DNA from: Halieaceae bacterium | GTDB lineage: Bacteria > Pseudomonadota > Gammaproteobacteria > Pseudomonadales > Halieaceae | Assembly: GCA_009886815.1 (NCBI GenBank) | Contig: QXYP01000122.1 | Coordinates: 1 to 15,883, forward strand | DNA length: 15,883 nt | Reading direction: 5' to 3' | Shown here: positions 14,815 through 15,883 of the stretch, piece after piece | Layout: the number at the start of each line of letters is the position of its first letter | Position numbering within the stretch: the first letter of the stretch is position 1 | Program-made: the position numbers and the translations under genes | Notes under the pieces: model-generated | What the model saw: only the letters and a program-made list of their open reading frames with translations | The model's database searches: none | Told to the model about the DNA's origin: nothing

Positions 14815-15414
14815 TTAACCCGGTACTGGCCGCATCAGGTTAGCGGCTAACAATGCCCATTGCGTGTCCCAGCCTTGTATCGGCGAGCGTTTAAACCCAC
14901 TGCGAACAAACTGTGAAATCCTGCCTTCGGCGGCGGCGAGTATTAAGCTGGCGCTGTCGGCGAGCAATAGGGTTGGCCGCAGCTGCTCTTTGACTTCAGC
15001 CTCCCTCAATGTTGTGCGCAGTTGGGTTTCGATGCGATCAAAGAGCTGCGCAACACGAAGATGCAGCCTTTCCGACTCCCCTTGCAGGGCTTCTCCATGG
15101 AGAATGCGGGTAATGCCCGGATTGCGCTCACAAAACCCGAGCAACAACTCTAGGATTCGATAGCAGCAATCGAGGCTATTTTGTTTATCTTCCGTGATGC
15201 GGCTGATTCGCGTGAACAAGGTCGCCTCTACGAACTCAATCAGCGCCTCAAACATTTTCGTTTTAGAGGGAAAGTGCCGATAAAGGGCCGCTTCCGACAC
15301 CCCGACCTCTTTGGCGAGCCTAGCCGTGGTAATACGAGTATCTGGGCCTTGCTCAAGCATCGCGGCCAATGCCTGCAAGATTTGATCTCGGCGTCCTAAT
15401 TTTGAGTTTGCCAT
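14815..15414 (-). CDS. slmA: Nucleoid occlusion factor SlmA (TetR family)
   Basis: SlmA binds specific chromosomal sites and blocks FtsZ ring assembly over the nucleoid. The 199-residue product matches E. coli SlmA (198) throughout. The N-terminal helix-turn-helix includes RITTARLAKEVGVSEAALYR at 27-46 and HFPSKTKMFEALIEF at 47-61. The ligand/FtsZ-facing part has LLLGFCERNPGITRILHGEA, RVAQLFDRIETQLR, GRISQFVRSGFKR and a final LLAANL. ATG at 15414 gives the family N-terminus; its ribosome binding site is weak. The pyrE-slmA neighbourhood is the same as in E. coli. I did not find a GTGAGTACTCAC-like binding site in this window by eye. Confidence 0.95.
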   Translation of the reverse strand: MANSKLGRRDQILQALAAMLEQGPDTRITTARLAKEVGVSEAALYRHFPSKTKMFEALIEFVEATLFTRISRITEDKQNSLDCCYRILELLLGFCERNPGITRILHGEALQGESERLHLRVAQLFDRIETQLRTTLREAEVKEQLRPTLLLADSASLILAAAEGRISQFVRSGFKRSPIQGWDTQWALLAANLMRPVPG

Positions 15415-15443
15415 GGACGGTAAATCCAGCGGAAGTCACTTTC

Positions 15444-15463
15444 ATGCTAGCTATAGACGGGGG

Positions 15464-15472
<9 letters not shown>
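15444..15472 (-). promoter_or_regulatory. Possible slmA promoter inside the argB-slmA gap
   Basis: On the minus strand TTGCAC (15472-15467) and TAGCAT (15449-15444) are spaced by 17 bases and lie about 30 bases before the slmA ATG. Matches to consensus are partial (three and four of six). The -35-like box overlaps the left arm of the inverted repeat at 15464-15471, so anything binding the repeat could affect it. Confidence 0.28.

Positions 15473-15883
<411 letters not shown>

Overview
The window is a core-chromosome segment of a gammaproteobacterium, probably a marine member of the Pseudomonadales/Cellvibrionales side of the class. The proteins most resemble Pseudomonas-type orthologues, G+C looks intermediate (roughly low fifties by eye), and gene order matches known blocks. 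The argB, pyrE, crc, rph, yicC, gmk, rpoZ, spoT order is Pseudomonas-like. It merges what in E. coli are two blocks, slmA-pyrE-rph-yicC and gmk-rpoZ-spoT-recG. No mobile element, tRNA, rRNA, CRISPR array or phage gene was seen, and no gene-free stretch exceeds 300 bases.

Layout. 1-1210 (minus): the two membrane subunits of a TRAP transporter, dctQ and the start of dctM. 1289-2080 (plus): yaaA, a peroxide-stress protein. 2095-6291 (minus): a compact recG-ubiA-FemAB-like acyltransferase run. 6378-7226 (plus): a YeeZ-like NAD(P)-binding protein. 7249-11771 (minus): a tight yicC-gmk-rpoZ-spoT-ridA run covering RNA decay, GMP phosphorylation, the RNA polymerase omega subunit, ppGpp metabolism and enamine/imine detoxification. 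11890-12621 (plus): rph. 12618-13379 (minus): a Crc-type, catalytically dead ExoIII-family protein. 13504-14809 (plus): pyrE and a secreted coiled-coil protein. 14815-15414 (minus): slmA. 15509-15883 (minus): the 3' part of argB.

Functional themes. GMP kinase, omega and SpoT form a ppGpp/transcription module: gmk makes GDP, a ppGpp precursor pool, and omega forms part of a ppGpp site on RNA polymerase. pyrE and argB are biosynthetic. crc, the global carbon catabolite repression factor, sits between rph and pyrE. The TRAP transporter at the left end carries an exact AANAANAA motif, the signature recognised by Hfq/Crc, overlapping its ribosome binding site.

Most of the window is ordinary housekeeping sequence and I see no unknown multi-gene system. 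The points most worth checking are the Crc pseudoenzyme with a possible in-window target, the altered RXKD position in the SpoT synthetase domain, a long inverted repeat between argB and slmA, and a CRP-like site placed as a class II activator site ahead of the YeeZ-like gene. Several genes use GTG or TTG starts; those of yaaA, yicC and gmk are fixed by strong Shine-Dalgarno sequences.
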